This document shows positions 4,816-13,210 of a stretch of DNA of 37,884 nt, piece after piece. Numbering within the stretch: the stretch's first letter is position 1; the number at the start of each line of letters is the position of its first letter. A model generated the notes under the pieces. That model ran no database searches and was not told the DNA's origin. It was given only the letters and a program-made list of their open reading frames with translations. The position numbers and the translations under genes were made by a program. This DNA comes from a virus: positions 1-37,884 of IMG/VR virus record IMGVR_UViG_3300049255_000532; one strand, given 5' to 3'.

Positions 4816-6922
4816 TTCCATAAGGCGAGTACTCTCCAAAATTCGACGAGCTGGTCGGCGCGGTGAAGGTGTAGACCGACGGATCCGTCTGTCGGCCGAC
4901 GATGTCGACGCCGATCACGGGCGCCTGGTCCTGGCCGGCGCCGGCTTCGATCGTGATCGTCACCTGGTCCGCGAGAAAAACTGTGTCATTCATATTCCAG
5001 CGCGAGTGCACGAAGCCGAAGGTGTCGCCGGCCTCAATTTGGAATGCGGTCATCTTGCAGGCCAGCGTCACCGTCTGCTGGAAACGCAAACGCATCAGCG
5101 TGATCTTCGCCAGGCGCTGCGCGGTCCAGAGCGAGGTGGTGAAGTCGAGTTGAATGTCTTGCCAGATCACCTGCCCGCTATCTTCCGAGTTCAAGTAGTT
5201 CGGTTTTCCGGCGAGCCCGTTGGCCTGGTATGAGGGAAAGCTTTGCGTCTGCCACGCCGCCGGCACCTGCACCATGCTGAGCGCGGCGCCGGGGTTCGAC
5301 GGCAGAAACGCGGGAATGTAGCGGCCTTTGACGGAGTTCGCGACGTCGCGCTTCGAAAGCCGGAAGTCGCCTTTGATCGGGCCGCGCAGATCGTTGTCGG
5401 TCACCGTGGCCAGCGGCGTCACGTAGGCGCCGGCGAAAACGTGCCAGAGATCTCCTGGCGAAATTACCCAGCCGGCCATCGATCCGCAGAGCGAGGTGAG
5501 AACGTCGCCGCGGTTCGACGAGTGATCGAACATCCCATTGCAGGAATAAAGATTCTCGTAGACCACGGTGTTGTCGGCGTTCCAGATGATCAGCTCTTGT
5601 TCTTCGCAAACGTTGGCCGCGGCGATGACGCTCGCACTGTCGATGGTCGATGCGGCCACGCCCAGGCCTGCGTCCGCGTCCTGCAGGTAATCGTTCACCA
5701 CCAGCGCACAATTTGAAGGATTGAGGGCATGCGGCGAACGTCCCATGCACGTCCAGGTGGCCGCGTTGTCCGTGGTCGTCGAGCCCACGGCCGTCGCAAA
5801 CAGCGGATGAGCACTGCCGGTTGAGCCCGCGGTGGTGAGCAGCTGCAGGTAGCCGATCGGCGCCTCGATCACGGTCTGCAGCGCGCCCGATCCGTAGGTC
5901 GCGCCTGGCGCCCAGGTATCGTTCAGCAAAATGCCGGCGCCCAGGCTGCCCGGTGTAAACGCGAGCTGTGGCGGATTGTTCGGAAAGTTTCCCGTGAGCC
6001 AGAAAGCCAGGCCGGTGCCGGTCGAGTACCAGGTGCAGCCGCCGTCGGTCAGGGTTGTGGCCGCGGAGTCGTTGGCTTCGAAGTTGGGCCGAGTGCCTCC
6101 GCTCGAGGGGTTGCCGCTGGTCTGCTGAAACCAGACGACGCCGTGGTTATCGACGATGTAGGTGTACTGGTGGTAAGTCGTCGAGCCCTGCCAGGTGTTG
6201 ATGACGCGCGGATCGGTCAGCTTCTTTCCGGTCACCAGAAATTGAATGTTCGGAATCGAGCCGTTGGGAAAAACGTAAGGCCATCCCTGCGAAGCCGAGA
6301 GCACGACGTGCACCTTGGCGCATCCTCGCTGCATGAACGCGCTGGTCCAGCCCGAATCGACCGCACCCAGCTCAGGGAAGGCCTGCGTCGTGTTCGCTGG
6401 GTTGCCGCAGTCGAAAGTCATCTCGAGTGAGAGCCAGTAGAAATCTGAAAGCGTGCTCGAGTTCGCCGGCTTCAATACCCAGTAAGTGCCGTTCCAGATC
6501 AGGTCGCTGCCAAAGTTGTAAATCGAGCCATTGATGCAGATTGCATCGAAGCTGGAAATTTGGTGACCGGTGAGCGTGTAGACCAGGTGCAGCCGCTGCT
6601 GGTCGACGTTCTGGTTTTCTGCCGGCGGAAAGCTCGCATAGGTGAGCACTCCCGCAGTTTGGAATTGCCCGTAGATCACGCGCCGCGGCGCTGGGCCTTG
6701 ATTGAAGCTGACCTGGTTCGCCGTGCCTACTGGCTTCGTCGGCGCCGGCCGCAGTGCCACTCCGACGCCGCTCAGAGCCGTGCTGACGCCGATACCGAGC
6801 ATTGCGCTGAGCAAGGCCGCATGACCTTCGATAGCAATCAGGCCCAGCATTTGCAGGCCGGGAATTGCCGCGAGCGCCAGGCCTCCGATGATCAGGCCGA
6901 TTTCAGTGAAGGTTTTGCTCAT
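4787..6922 (-). CDS. Tail hub / tip attachment protein (J-like)
   Basis: A 711-residue protein of the central tail hub, which caps the distal tail tube and contacts the host. The N-terminus is apolar and glycine-rich (IGLIIGGLALAAIPGLQML), usual for this family. It is followed by APRRVIYGQFQTAG and HLVYTLTGHQISSFDAICIN, the typical start of phage lambda J-type proteins, and later by segments matching the tip-J core (DLWHVFAGAYVTPLATVTDN; FRLSKRDVANSVKGRY; KITLMRLRFQQTV). Two inserted modules of about 60 residues (roughly 6010-6205 and 5740-5930) resemble an insert in the head-tail connector gene. The ATG at 6922 is chosen; upstream codons are basic and low in coding character. It lacks the long C-terminal fibre part of lambda J, so receptor binding may sit elsewhere. 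Confidence 0.88.
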   Translation of the reverse strand: MSKTFTEIGLIIGGLALAAIPGLQMLGLIAIEGHAALLSAMLGIGVSTALSGVGVALRPAPTKPVGTANQVSFNQGPAPRRVIYGQFQTAGVLTYASFPPAENQNVDQQRLHLVYTLTGHQISSFDAICINGSIYNFGSDLIWNGTYWVLKPANSSTLSDFYWLSLEMTFDCGNPANTTQAFPELGAVDSGWTSAFMQRGCAKVHVVLSASQGWPYVFPNGSIPNIQFLVTGKKLTDPRVINTWQGSTTYHQYTYIVDNHGVVWFQQTSGNPSSGGTRPNFEANDSAATTLTDGGCTWYSTGTGLAFWLTGNFPNNPPQLAFTPGSLGAGILLNDTWAPGATYGSGALQTVIEAPIGYLQLLTTAGSTGSAHPLFATAVGSTTTDNAATWTCMGRSPHALNPSNCALVVNDYLQDADAGLGVAASTIDSASVIAAANVCEEQELIIWNADNTVVYENLYSCNGMFDHSSNRGDVLTSLCGSMAGWVISPGDLWHVFAGAYVTPLATVTDNDLRGPIKGDFRLSKRDVANSVKGRYIPAFLPSNPGAALSMVQVPAAWQTQSFPSYQANGLAGKPNYLNSEDSGQVIWQDIQLDFTTSLWTAQRLAKITLMRLRFQQTVTLACKMTAFQIEAGDTFGFVHSRWNMNDTVFLADQVTITIEAGAGQDQAPVIGVDIVGRQTDPSVYTFTAPTSSSNFGEYSPYGITGVMTGVE

Positions 6923-6936
6923 GAGAGAATTCGCGA

Positions 6937-7143
6937 ATGAGTCAGGCGATCGGTCCGAAAATTCCGTTTCGCTGCAGTTACGACTGCGAGCAGATGGGCT
7001 ACCCTGGTCACACCGTGCGCGAGATTTTTGATCGCAGTTCGGATTCCTATCGCTTCCAGGTCGACGAAAATCGTTTCTTCGTCTTCGACGAAAACTGTTT
7101 CGCAGCTCTGCTGAACGCGCATGAAGCCAACAAAGATCGTTAA
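6937..7143 (+). CDS. Plus-strand small hypothetical gene between tail genes
   Basis: A 68-residue protein reading against the tail operon, in the 217-nt gap between the tail hub and the Cys-peptidase-like gene. The sequence is rich in aromatic and acidic residues (REIFDRSSDSYRFQVDENRF) with a CSYDC pair at residues 13-17 and one further Cys, and it looks like a compact beta fold. GAGAG lies about 10 nt before the ATG. Its stop lies inside a palindrome shared with the stop of the convergent gene. No family is recognised. I infer a moron, but no promoter stands out. Confidence 0.6.
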   Translation: MSQAIGPKIPFRCSYDCEQMGYPGHTVREIFDRSSDSYRFQVDENRFFVFDENCFAALLNAHEANKDR

Positions 7144-7151
7144 CCGATCTT
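7133..7151. terminator. Inverted repeat at convergent stops
   Basis: AAGATCG (7133-7139) and CGATCTT (7145-7151) flank TTAAC, and both convergent genes stop within it. It may act as a weak bidirectional terminator or barrier. The stem is only 7 bp with no T-run beyond it, so rho-independent activity is doubtful. Confidence 0.35.
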
Positions 7152-7565
7152 CCAGGCGCGCTTCCAGCGATGAATGCGAACCAGCGCCAGGCCGCCCTGT
7201 GCGGCGCACGCCACGAAGCGCGCATCCAGGCTGACCACGCCGACGGCGCCCTGCGGAGTTCCGTTTTGCACCAGTACGACGTCGCCGCGCTGGGCCTGCG
7301 TCACGGGGATTTCTGGGCAGCCCAGCGCGGCCGCTTGCGTCGCGATGAAAGTCTCGAGGCTCTCGCCATAAACGGCCGCGGCGCCAGCCTCGTCAGAATA
7401 TGTTCCGCGCCACGCGGCTGCCGGATCCGCGCAGCCGGTGATGGCGCGGATGCAATCGCAGACCTGCAGCGCGCAGTCGAACGTTCCCCATTGGAAGTCG
7501 AGCCCGCGCGCGCTCTCGATCATGCGGCCGAGCCGCTCCCGCCAGTCTGGATGTCGCTTCAGCAT
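7140..7565 (-). CDS. Tail-tip Cys-peptidase-like protein (DUF6950 / NlpC-P60-like)
   Basis: A 141-residue protein in the slot where many siphophages and gene transfer agents keep a small peptidoglycan-hydrolase-like protein next to the tail hub. The N-terminal pattern HPDWRERLGRMIESA, then FQWGTFDCALQVCDCI, matches the DUF6950 family. Cys31 in FDCAL is the likely nucleophile position, and a later GDVVL with a run of short strands (VGVVSLDARFVAC) fits the NlpC/P60-like fold. A His near the C-terminus (RIHRWKRAWKIG) could be the partner, but I cannot confirm the triad. It would act on the cell wall during DNA entry if active. Confidence 0.82.
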   Translation of the reverse strand: MLKRHPDWRERLGRMIESARGLDFQWGTFDCALQVCDCIRAITGCADPAAAWRGTYSDEAGAAAVYGESLETFIATQAAALGCPEIPVTQAQRGDVVLVQNGTPQGAVGVVSLDARFVACAAQGGLALVRIHRWKRAWKIG

Positions 7566-7569
7566 TTGG

Positions 7570-8505
7570 TTACGAATGCACGATCATCGCCACCGCGGCG
7601 CGATATTGCTGCGAGGCGCCGCTGGTGCCGATGCCGATCGGCACGCGCGCGACGATGGAGCACGCGCCTGGCCCGACACCGGTGATCAGAAACGTTGAGT
7701 AAGAAAAGGTCGCGACCTTCGGATTCGTGGAACCGATCGAGAAAATGAAAGGCGGTCCGGATCCGCTGTGGCCGACGCCCAAGGTTCCCGAGTAAGTGCT
7801 TCCGTCGGAATAGTGAATTGTGGCCGTGATCGTCGATGTGCCGCCTACTGCGAGATCTGGGGAGGAGAGCGCCAGGGTCATGTAGAGCGGATAAGGCGAC
7901 GTCGTCGTCATCGGCGCGGGCCAGAAGAGCGCGCCGTTCGCCAGCCCTTCCACCATGCTGAAGCCGAGATCGCCGGGATAATAAATCTGCTGGTCCGCGT
8001 CGTCGAACTGCCGGTTCGGCGCCAGGTTCAGCGAGAGCAGCGGATTCTCGCAGGTGATCGAGATGGAGCACGTCTCGCCCGAGTCATCGAGCGTCGGCAC
8101 ATCGAGGCCTCCGGCATAGACCTGCACGGGATCGGTGAGCAGGTTGTTGTTGCCATCGAAGAGTCCGAGCCAGATGGTGGCCGTTCCAGCAATGCGGACC
8201 TGCCCGATCGCCTCTGACACCAGCGTCGCAGGAATGCCGCTCAACAGGAGCGTCATGTTTTGCGCCTGCACCTTCGTGCTCTGCGGAATCGCGGAGATCT
8301 TTCCAAGCCAACCCAGCCCGCTGAAGGTTTGCCCGTAAGGAAATGTCGATGACGGATTCGATGGCGGTCCGGCCGGCGTGATCGTCCCCAGTCCGGTGAA
8401 GAGGTAATAGGTCGCATCGGCGAATGCGAGTTCGGAGAATACGGCGAGGGTCACCGTCTTCGCAGCGATCGCCGCGACCATTGCGGTGGAAAGAGTGCGG
8501 GGCAT
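7570..8505 (-). CDS. Minor tail protein with C-terminal BIG2-like domain
   Basis: A 311-residue tail-tip protein. The first 200 residues resemble minor tail proteins of the L/DUF2163 type found between the distal tail and hub (MPRTLSTAMVAAIAAKTVTL at the start; KISAIPQSTKVQAQNMTLLL; an internal CSISITCENPLLSLNLAP). The C-terminal 90 residues form a bacterial Ig-like group 2 domain: LAVGGTSTITATIHYSDGST, then TNPKVATFS and a closing ITGVGPGACSIVARVP. Such Ig-like domains decorate virions and bind weakly to cell-surface glycans. The ATG at 8505 is chosen over a start 12 codons upstream. It lies 2 nt after the small gene upstream. Confidence 0.8.
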   Translation of the reverse strand: MPRTLSTAMVAAIAAKTVTLAVFSELAFADATYYLFTGLGTITPAGPPSNPSSTFPYGQTFSGLGWLGKISAIPQSTKVQAQNMTLLLSGIPATLVSEAIGQVRIAGTATIWLGLFDGNNNLLTDPVQVYAGGLDVPTLDDSGETCSISITCENPLLSLNLAPNRQFDDADQQIYYPGDLGFSMVEGLANGALFWPAPMTTTSPYPLYMTLALSSPDLAVGGTSTITATIHYSDGSTYSGTLGVGHSGSGPPFIFSIGSTNPKVATFSYSTFLITGVGPGACSIVARVPIGIGTSGASQQYRAAVAMIVHS

Positions 8506-8507
8506 TT

Positions 8508-8666
8508 TTATTCCAACAGTGCGGCAGCCGCCGCTTTCCACGCCGTTTTCACGACGTCAGGCAACAACGACCAGTCCAGCGGATATGGGGGGAGAAATGC
8601 GCGGGCTGATTCGCAAAACGCCCGGTAGGCCTTCGACGCTTCGGCTTCGAGTTCTTCCGGTGGCAT
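8508..8666 (-). CDS. Small tail-module protein, 52 residues
   Basis: Starts MPPEELEAEASKAYRAFCES and ends in a helix of alanines (KTAWKAAAAALLE), a compact helical protein with no recognised family. Its start overlaps the stop of the upstream minor tail gene by one base (TGATG), and its stop is 2 nt before the next start, so it is translated as part of the tail operon. Conserved position in a tight operon is the main evidence; the role is unknown. Confidence 0.7.
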   Translation of the reverse strand: MPPEELEAEASKAYRAFCESARAFLPPYPLDWSLLPDVVKTAWKAAAAALLE

Positions 8667-9469
8667 CACAACGCTTCTTTCGCTTTGAAGCTGATCTTGT
8701 AAATCTTGTCTTTGTCGACCTTCCACGTCGGCCGGTTGTCGAGCAGGCGGAAGGTTCCGGCCGTGTTCGCCGTGACGATCGCGTTGCCGTCGGCGATCGT
8801 CTCGCGGATGTTCGGAAAAATCGTCAGCGCCACGTTGCCGGCTACTGTGCTCGAGGCGTTCTGCACGACTTTGTAAAGCCGTTGCGGATTTCCTGAGACC
8901 GTGACCTGCACGTAGTCGCCGGCGACGGCCCAGTTCGTGATGCTCGCGGTCGCACCGCGCAGGTTCAGCGTGTTCGAGCCGTTCAGGTTGTTTCCCGAAA
9001 CGACCGGCGCTCCGCTCCACGGGCCTTGCGGCGAAGGCCGCAGGTAATCGCCCATCAGAAACGTTCCGTACTTGCCATAGAGCGACGCCAGAAACGAGAT
9101 CCACTGCTCCGCCTGGGCGAGTGTGAGCGGTGGCAGGTCGACCTCGAGTTCGAAGCGCTGGCCTTGCCACTGTTGCTCCTGCTGGCTGTAGGTAAAAGGC
9201 GATTCGGTTTCGCCGACGACGTTGGCCATCGTCATGGAAAAATCTTGCGGACCGATGCCCGCGATCGCCGGCGCTGAGATGGGGTAGTTAATTCCCAAGA
9301 GTGGACTCGTGACTGAAATCTGCAGAACTTCCTGCGTTGACTCCACGCCGGCGACGGCCGTCGGCACGACTGCGGAGATTTCGAGAACTTCCTGCGTCGA
9401 CTGCACGGCGCCGGAATTCTGCGCCGAGATCTCGAGAACTTCCTGCGTGGACTGCAGGCCCGTTGCCAT
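8666..9469 (-). CDS. Minor/distal tail protein with N-terminal STQEV repeats
   Basis: A 267-residue tail protein. The N-terminus has three near-identical copies of QSTQEVLEIS spaced by 9-12 residues (residues about 7-53); similar short threonine-glutamine-valine repeats open several siphophage structural proteins. The middle matches a known tail protein pattern (FSMTMANVVGETESPFT, then QQWQGQRFELEVDLPPLT and FLASLYGKYGTFLMGD). The C-terminus alternates short strands and ends with KDKIYKISFKAKEAL. Located between a lectin-like virion protein and the BIG2 minor tail protein, it is probably part of the distal tail ring. No enzyme motif is present. Confidence 0.8.
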   Translation of the reverse strand: MATGLQSTQEVLEISAQNSGAVQSTQEVLEISAVVPTAVAGVESTQEVLQISVTSPLLGINYPISAPAIAGIGPQDFSMTMANVVGETESPFTYSQQEQQWQGQRFELEVDLPPLTLAQAEQWISFLASLYGKYGTFLMGDYLRPSPQGPWSGAPVVSGNNLNGSNTLNLRGATASITNWAVAGDYVQVTVSGNPQRLYKVVQNASSTVAGNVALTIFPNIRETIADGNAIVTANTAGTFRLLDNRPTWKVDKDKIYKISFKAKEAL

Positions 9470-10524
9470 CAGCTCGCCTCATAAATACTCATGGTCGCGG
9501 CGTCGGCGCCTGCAGCCAGCCAGGCTGCAGAAGTGTTCGGGTCGATCGAACTGAAAACGTCGAAGTAGGCAAAGCTCGAGGGCACGGTGACCGCGGTGCC
9601 CAGCTGGTCGGTGCTGCCGGAACGCACGCCCGCCTGGAAGGTGTGCGCGGATGCGTCGTTCTTCGCGATGCGCGAGCGGCGCACCAGGCCGTTCACTGTT
9701 CCGGTGAAGCCGGCCGCGCCCACCGCGTAGTTGTCTTCGACCATCGTGGTGGAAGAAACGTAGCTGGTGTTGTCGTCGGGTGGCACTTCGTCGACGCACT
9801 GCCAATTCGCCGAGGCTCCATTCGGAGTCCAGTTGGTGAGGGCGCCGGCGCCGGTCGGCAGCTTCGTATAGATTCGTGAGCCTTCGCCGAGAATTGCGTT
9901 CGGCGCGGATCCGCCGGCGTCGTGCGCGTGGAAGTCGTCCCAGCGCGTAGGCGTGCTCGCATTGTTGAAGTCGCCGATGCCGACCTGGTTCGCGTAAGCG
10001 TTTCCGGAGGCGCTGGTGTTCACGCTGCTCACGGTCAACACCGCGGGGCCGCCCTTCGGCGTGCTCAGGTAGACCGAGAAGCTTCCGCCAGTGCCGGTGG
10101 CGATCACCGCGATGAAGTCGATAAAGAACCAGGTGTTCAGCGTGATCAGGCCGGGCGAGGTTGCGCCCAGTAGCGTGCCTGTAAAGGCCTTGCCGCGCCA
10201 CACCTGCAGCGCGCCCGCGCTGGTCACAGCCAGCGCGAGTTGAATGGTGCCGGCATCGTAAAACTGAATGTAGCCAGCTTCGCCGCCGGCCACAAAGGCC
10301 TCGAGAAAGAATGCGGTCGAAACAATCGGCGAGGCCACGTTGCTCGAGTAGTTCTTGATTTTGTAGCAGGCGCTGGGGATACGGCAGCCTTGACCGACGC
10401 AGTGCGCAGCCGCGGCGAAGCGCGCATAGGCAGTGCTGTACTGCAGCGTGCCGGAGATGGTGTCCCAGCGCTCGCCGGTGGTGGTGTAGTGGTCGAATCC
10501 GTCCCAGATTCCGGAATAGGACAT
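9469..10524 (-). CDS. Virion protein with concanavalin-A-like fold (predicted)
   Basis: A 351-residue structural protein beginning MSYSGIWDGFDHYTTTGERW. The first 200 residues alternate strands (IQFYDAGTIQLALAVTSAGA; FFIDFIAVIATGTGGSFSVY), and FIDFIAVI with a following VYLST is usual for jelly-roll lectin-like phage proteins. The C-terminal half has another beta-rich unit with NGLVRRSRIAKNDAS. Proteins with this order occur in tail-tip regions of several environmental phages and are probably exposed, sugar-binding decorations. The ATG follows GGAAAGACCCCA. It abuts the plus-strand moron across an 86-nt divergent gap. Confidence 0.75.
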   Translation of the reverse strand: MSYSGIWDGFDHYTTTGERWDTISGTLQYSTAYARFAAAAHCVGQGCRIPSACYKIKNYSSNVASPIVSTAFFLEAFVAGGEAGYIQFYDAGTIQLALAVTSAGALQVWRGKAFTGTLLGATSPGLITLNTWFFIDFIAVIATGTGGSFSVYLSTPKGGPAVLTVSSVNTSASGNAYANQVGIGDFNNASTPTRWDDFHAHDAGGSAPNAILGEGSRIYTKLPTGAGALTNWTPNGASANWQCVDEVPPDDNTSYVSSTTMVEDNYAVGAAGFTGTVNGLVRRSRIAKNDASAHTFQAGVRSGSTDQLGTAVTVPSSFAYFDVFSSIDPNTSAAWLAAGADAATMSIYEAS

Positions 10525-10557
10525 TGGGGTCTTTCCTCTCTGGCCTAGTTGGGCCGC

Positions 10558-10586
10558 TTGTCAGAAGGGTTGGTGCGTGGCATCAT
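10558..10586 (+). promoter_or_regulatory. Candidate sigma-70-type promoter of the moron gene
   Basis: TTGTCA (10558-10563), 17 nt, then CATCAT (10581-10586), giving a start near 10593, just upstream of GGAGGT at 10597-10602. It lies in the 86-nt divergent gap between the lectin-like gene and the plus-strand gene at 10611. Match to the -35 is good; to the -10, four of six. Confidence 0.45.
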
Positions 10587-10610
10587 CCACGGCGTCGGAG
10601 GTACTTCGTC

Positions 10611-11000
10611 ATGATTGTGAAATTCAGCGACGTCTTCGCTATTACGGCGAAGGTTCTGGGCGCCCTAATTCTCATCGGAGTGATCGCCGCCCTCGCCATC
10701 GGAGGAGCGCTCCTCGCCATCGGAGGGTTGGGAGACATTCTTCAAAATCACAAAGGCAGCACTGTTTCCGCTTCCGCTAACACCACTGAGGTTGAGAACA
10801 CCCCATCCGCGGATCAATTGACGGCCGCCACCGCCGTTCGACAGATGAAAAGCGAAATCAGCGTCTGCAAGGGTGACGTAATCTGGCCTGAGAGTGCTGA
10901 CGCAAAGCGGTGCATCGGCAAGGCCGTCAGTAAATGCCGATCTACAAAATTGAGCGACGCCGCCAACCAATATCTTCTCGAGGGAAGCTGCATCCACTAA
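10611..11000 (+). CDS. Membrane-anchored hypothetical protein (moron-like)
   Basis: A 129-residue protein reading against the tail operon. Residues about 9-44 are a long apolar stretch (VFAITAKVLGALILIGVIAA and onward) forming one or two membrane helices. The remaining 85 residues are hydrophilic and carry four cysteines (VCKGD, RCIG, KCRS, SCIH), which could pair as disulfides if the domain faces the periplasm. The ATG follows GGAGGT by 8 nt and has its own candidate promoter. Isolated, membrane-anchored and antisense to a structural operon, it fits the moron pattern, and genes of that kind often alter the host surface or block superinfection. That role is inference; no family is recognised. 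Its 3' end overlaps the tape measure stop by 4 nt. Confidence 0.75.
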   Translation: MIVKFSDVFAITAKVLGALILIGVIAALAIGGALLAIGGLGDILQNHKGSTVSASANTTEVENTPSADQLTAATAVRQMKSEISVCKGDVIWPESADAKRCIGKAVSKCRSTKLSDAANQYLLEGSCIH

Positions 11001-13210
11001 CGTCCCAGACTGCGCTTGCGAATCTCTGCAACTTGAACGGCCGCGTTCATGATGAGCCGAGGCGCTGCAAAAGAAAGCGCTCTCGCGATTTTCTCTTCGA
11101 CTCCGATCTCCGCTCCCTTCGCATCGATGTGAATGCCTCCCATGTTCATCGACATTCCCCCCAGCGCCTTGTTCGGAGTGATCGATGAACCGGACGGTAC
11201 ATTCATCAATTCAGGGCCATCCTCTCCCACCCATGAAAGGCCGCCGGCCCAGTTGTCGGTTCCCGCAGCGTTCCCTGGGATCGAGCCCGCCCCGCTATCG
11301 CTGAGATCCCCAATTACTCCGCCGCCGCCGCCGCTCGCGCTCGATGTGGCCAGCTCCGTCGCCGCAGCCTGGAGTTCGGTGGCGGCGCTGGTCAGCAGTG
11401 TGCCGGCCGAGGTCAGCGTCGTGCCCGCCGATGTGAGCGTCGCCGCGCCTCCAGCTCCGCCTTGTCCACCGAAGAGGCCACCGATGCCGAGCGATTTAAC
11501 TCCGGCCGCGATTTCCTTGTTCAGCAAAAACTTCAGCGCCTGGTCAGTGAGCCCTTCGAAGTACTGGCGCCACGCGGTTTTCCCGCCGGTGATCGCCTTC
11601 ACGGTTTCATCTTCGAAGCCCTGCAAGCCTTTGTTCAGAAATTCGAATGTAAACTTGCCGCCCTGGCCGGCCTCAGTCTGCAACTGCAGGAAGAAGGCCT
11701 GGAGGCCGGCGTTCACGTCGCCGGTTTTCTCGAGGAGTTTGTTGAGCTGGTCTGTCGTCTTCGCAGCTTCTTCTTTCGCTTTGGCCAGTGCCGCATTGTA
11801 GGCAACGCGATCGATCAGATTTTCTTTCACCAGTAAGTCGAGCTCTTTTTCAGTGAGCTGCAGTTTCTGCGCGGGCGTGATGATGTCGTCGTAAGCTTTC
11901 GCGGCCAGCTTCAATTGCGCTGTCTGGTCGGCGGAGAACACCGAGAACTGCGCGCCGGTTGTGCCGCCTGCGGCCTTGTCAAACTGCGCGCCAGTGCTCG
12001 AAGGCGGCAGTGACGGCGGCGTGACTGGAAGGGAAAGCTTTGTGGGCAGATCTTTCTGTGCGGCCAGCACGTCGGCGTCTGCTTTGGCCTTCGCCAGTAT
12101 CCTGTCGAGATTCGACTCGTAATCGCTGAGATGCTTCGCCGCCGCGGCGAGCGACAACTCGGTGTTCGCGGTCTTGCCCATTTCGAAGAAGTCGGCCTGC
12201 GCCTTCACCTTCATCGTGTCGATCTCGATCGTCAGCTTCTTGATCGGGTCAGCGACCGGATCGAGCTTCTTCATCGAGTCGGCAATGTCTTTGTAGAACT
12301 CAGCCAGGGCCTTCGCGGCTTCGGCCTGAGTTTTCAGCGCCTCTTGGTTGCGGACGCCCTGCTGGGTGTAGTTCTGCACATCCTGGAGTCGCTGCAGACC
12401 TTCGGCATATTGGTTAAGCGCTTTCGAGGTGTCGTCGAATCCCGAACCAGGCTCATACCACTTGTGATCGCTCGCGGTCTTCGCGAACTTCGTCGCTTCG
12501 TCATTCGCTCGATGGATCTCATCCGCGAGCATTTTAGAAGCGTGCGCCGTGCCATCGATCGAATCTTTCAGCGCGGCGACGTTGTACTTAGAAATCAGTT
12601 CCGAGAAATTGCTGCTGATCTGCTGCAGGTTCAGCGTGCTCTGGAACGAGCTGACCTTCTGAACGAAAGTCCCAATGGCGGCCAGAGATCCGTTCAGGAC
12701 TCCGGCTGCGTCACGCGAGGCCTGAGCCTGTTTCTGTTCAGCTTCAGCGAGACGGTCGACGGCAGCAGTTGCCGCGGTGATCGCTTTGTCTTTCGTCGCA
12801 TAGGCTGACATCTCCTGCTCGAAAACAGAGCTGACGCTCTCGGTGGCAACCTTCAGCGCCTCTTGCGCCTTCTGTGCTTTCTCGATCGACTTCGCAATCT
12901 TGTCGAAGAACTCAAAGCCAGCCACGGCGAGCGCGCCGACGACGCCGGCGCCCAGAATCGACTGCAGGCCGGTCGCCAGGGCAGGGAACTCCTGCGTCAG
13001 GATTCGGGTGAGCGGCCGGCTGAGGTGAATGCCGAGCGCTTCATCGATGAGGCGCAGAGACTCCGCGCCTTCGCGCGAGCTGCGCTTCATCGACGCCGAC
13101 ATGCCGAGCGTCTGCTCGTTCACCAGGCGGAAAGCTTCGGGCGCGCCCTTCTCGAGCGCGCTGAGGTCGTAGCCCAGACCGACGAGAATCGTTGCGAGGT
13201 TAGTGGCCAT
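10997..13210 (-). CDS. Tail tape measure protein
   Basis: A 737-residue protein that sets tail length and helps DNA entry. The position after the chaperone and tail completion genes, the large size and the composition are typical: long heptad-like helices rich in Ala, Lys, Glu and Gln through residues 100-500, an apolar segment near 83-103 (SILGAGVVGALAVAGFEFFD), and a glycine-rich part near 580-660 followed by the short C-terminal helix. The N-terminus (MATNLATILVGLGYDLSALE) is common in tape measures of this type. At 737 codons the helical ruler would predict a tail of roughly 110 nm using the rule of about 0.15 nm per residue; this is an estimate. It overlaps the upstream 40-codon gene by 11 nt. 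Confidence 0.88.
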   Translation of the reverse strand: MATNLATILVGLGYDLSALEKGAPEAFRLVNEQTLGMSASMKRSSREGAESLRLIDEALGIHLSRPLTRILTQEFPALATGLQSILGAGVVGALAVAGFEFFDKIAKSIEKAQKAQEALKVATESVSSVFEQEMSAYATKDKAITAATAAVDRLAEAEQKQAQASRDAAGVLNGSLAAIGTFVQKVSSFQSTLNLQQISSNFSELISKYNVAALKDSIDGTAHASKMLADEIHRANDEATKFAKTASDHKWYEPGSGFDDTSKALNQYAEGLQRLQDVQNYTQQGVRNQEALKTQAEAAKALAEFYKDIADSMKKLDPVADPIKKLTIEIDTMKVKAQADFFEMGKTANTELSLAAAAKHLSDYESNLDRILAKAKADADVLAAQKDLPTKLSLPVTPPSLPPSSTGAQFDKAAGGTTGAQFSVFSADQTAQLKLAAKAYDDIITPAQKLQLTEKELDLLVKENLIDRVAYNAALAKAKEEAAKTTDQLNKLLEKTGDVNAGLQAFFLQLQTEAGQGGKFTFEFLNKGLQGFEDETVKAITGGKTAWRQYFEGLTDQALKFLLNKEIAAGVKSLGIGGLFGGQGGAGGAATLTSAGTTLTSAGTLLTSAATELQAAATELATSSASGGGGGVIGDLSDSGAGSIPGNAAGTDNWAGGLSWVGEDGPELMNVPSGSSITPNKALGGMSMNMGGIHIDAKGAEIGVEEKIARALSFAAPRLIMNAAVQVAEIRKRSLGR

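Noticed and set aside
7170-7685. Plus-strand gene over the Cys-peptidase region
   Set aside because: Low-complexity shadow of the minus-strand gene, which has a clear DUF6950 pattern.
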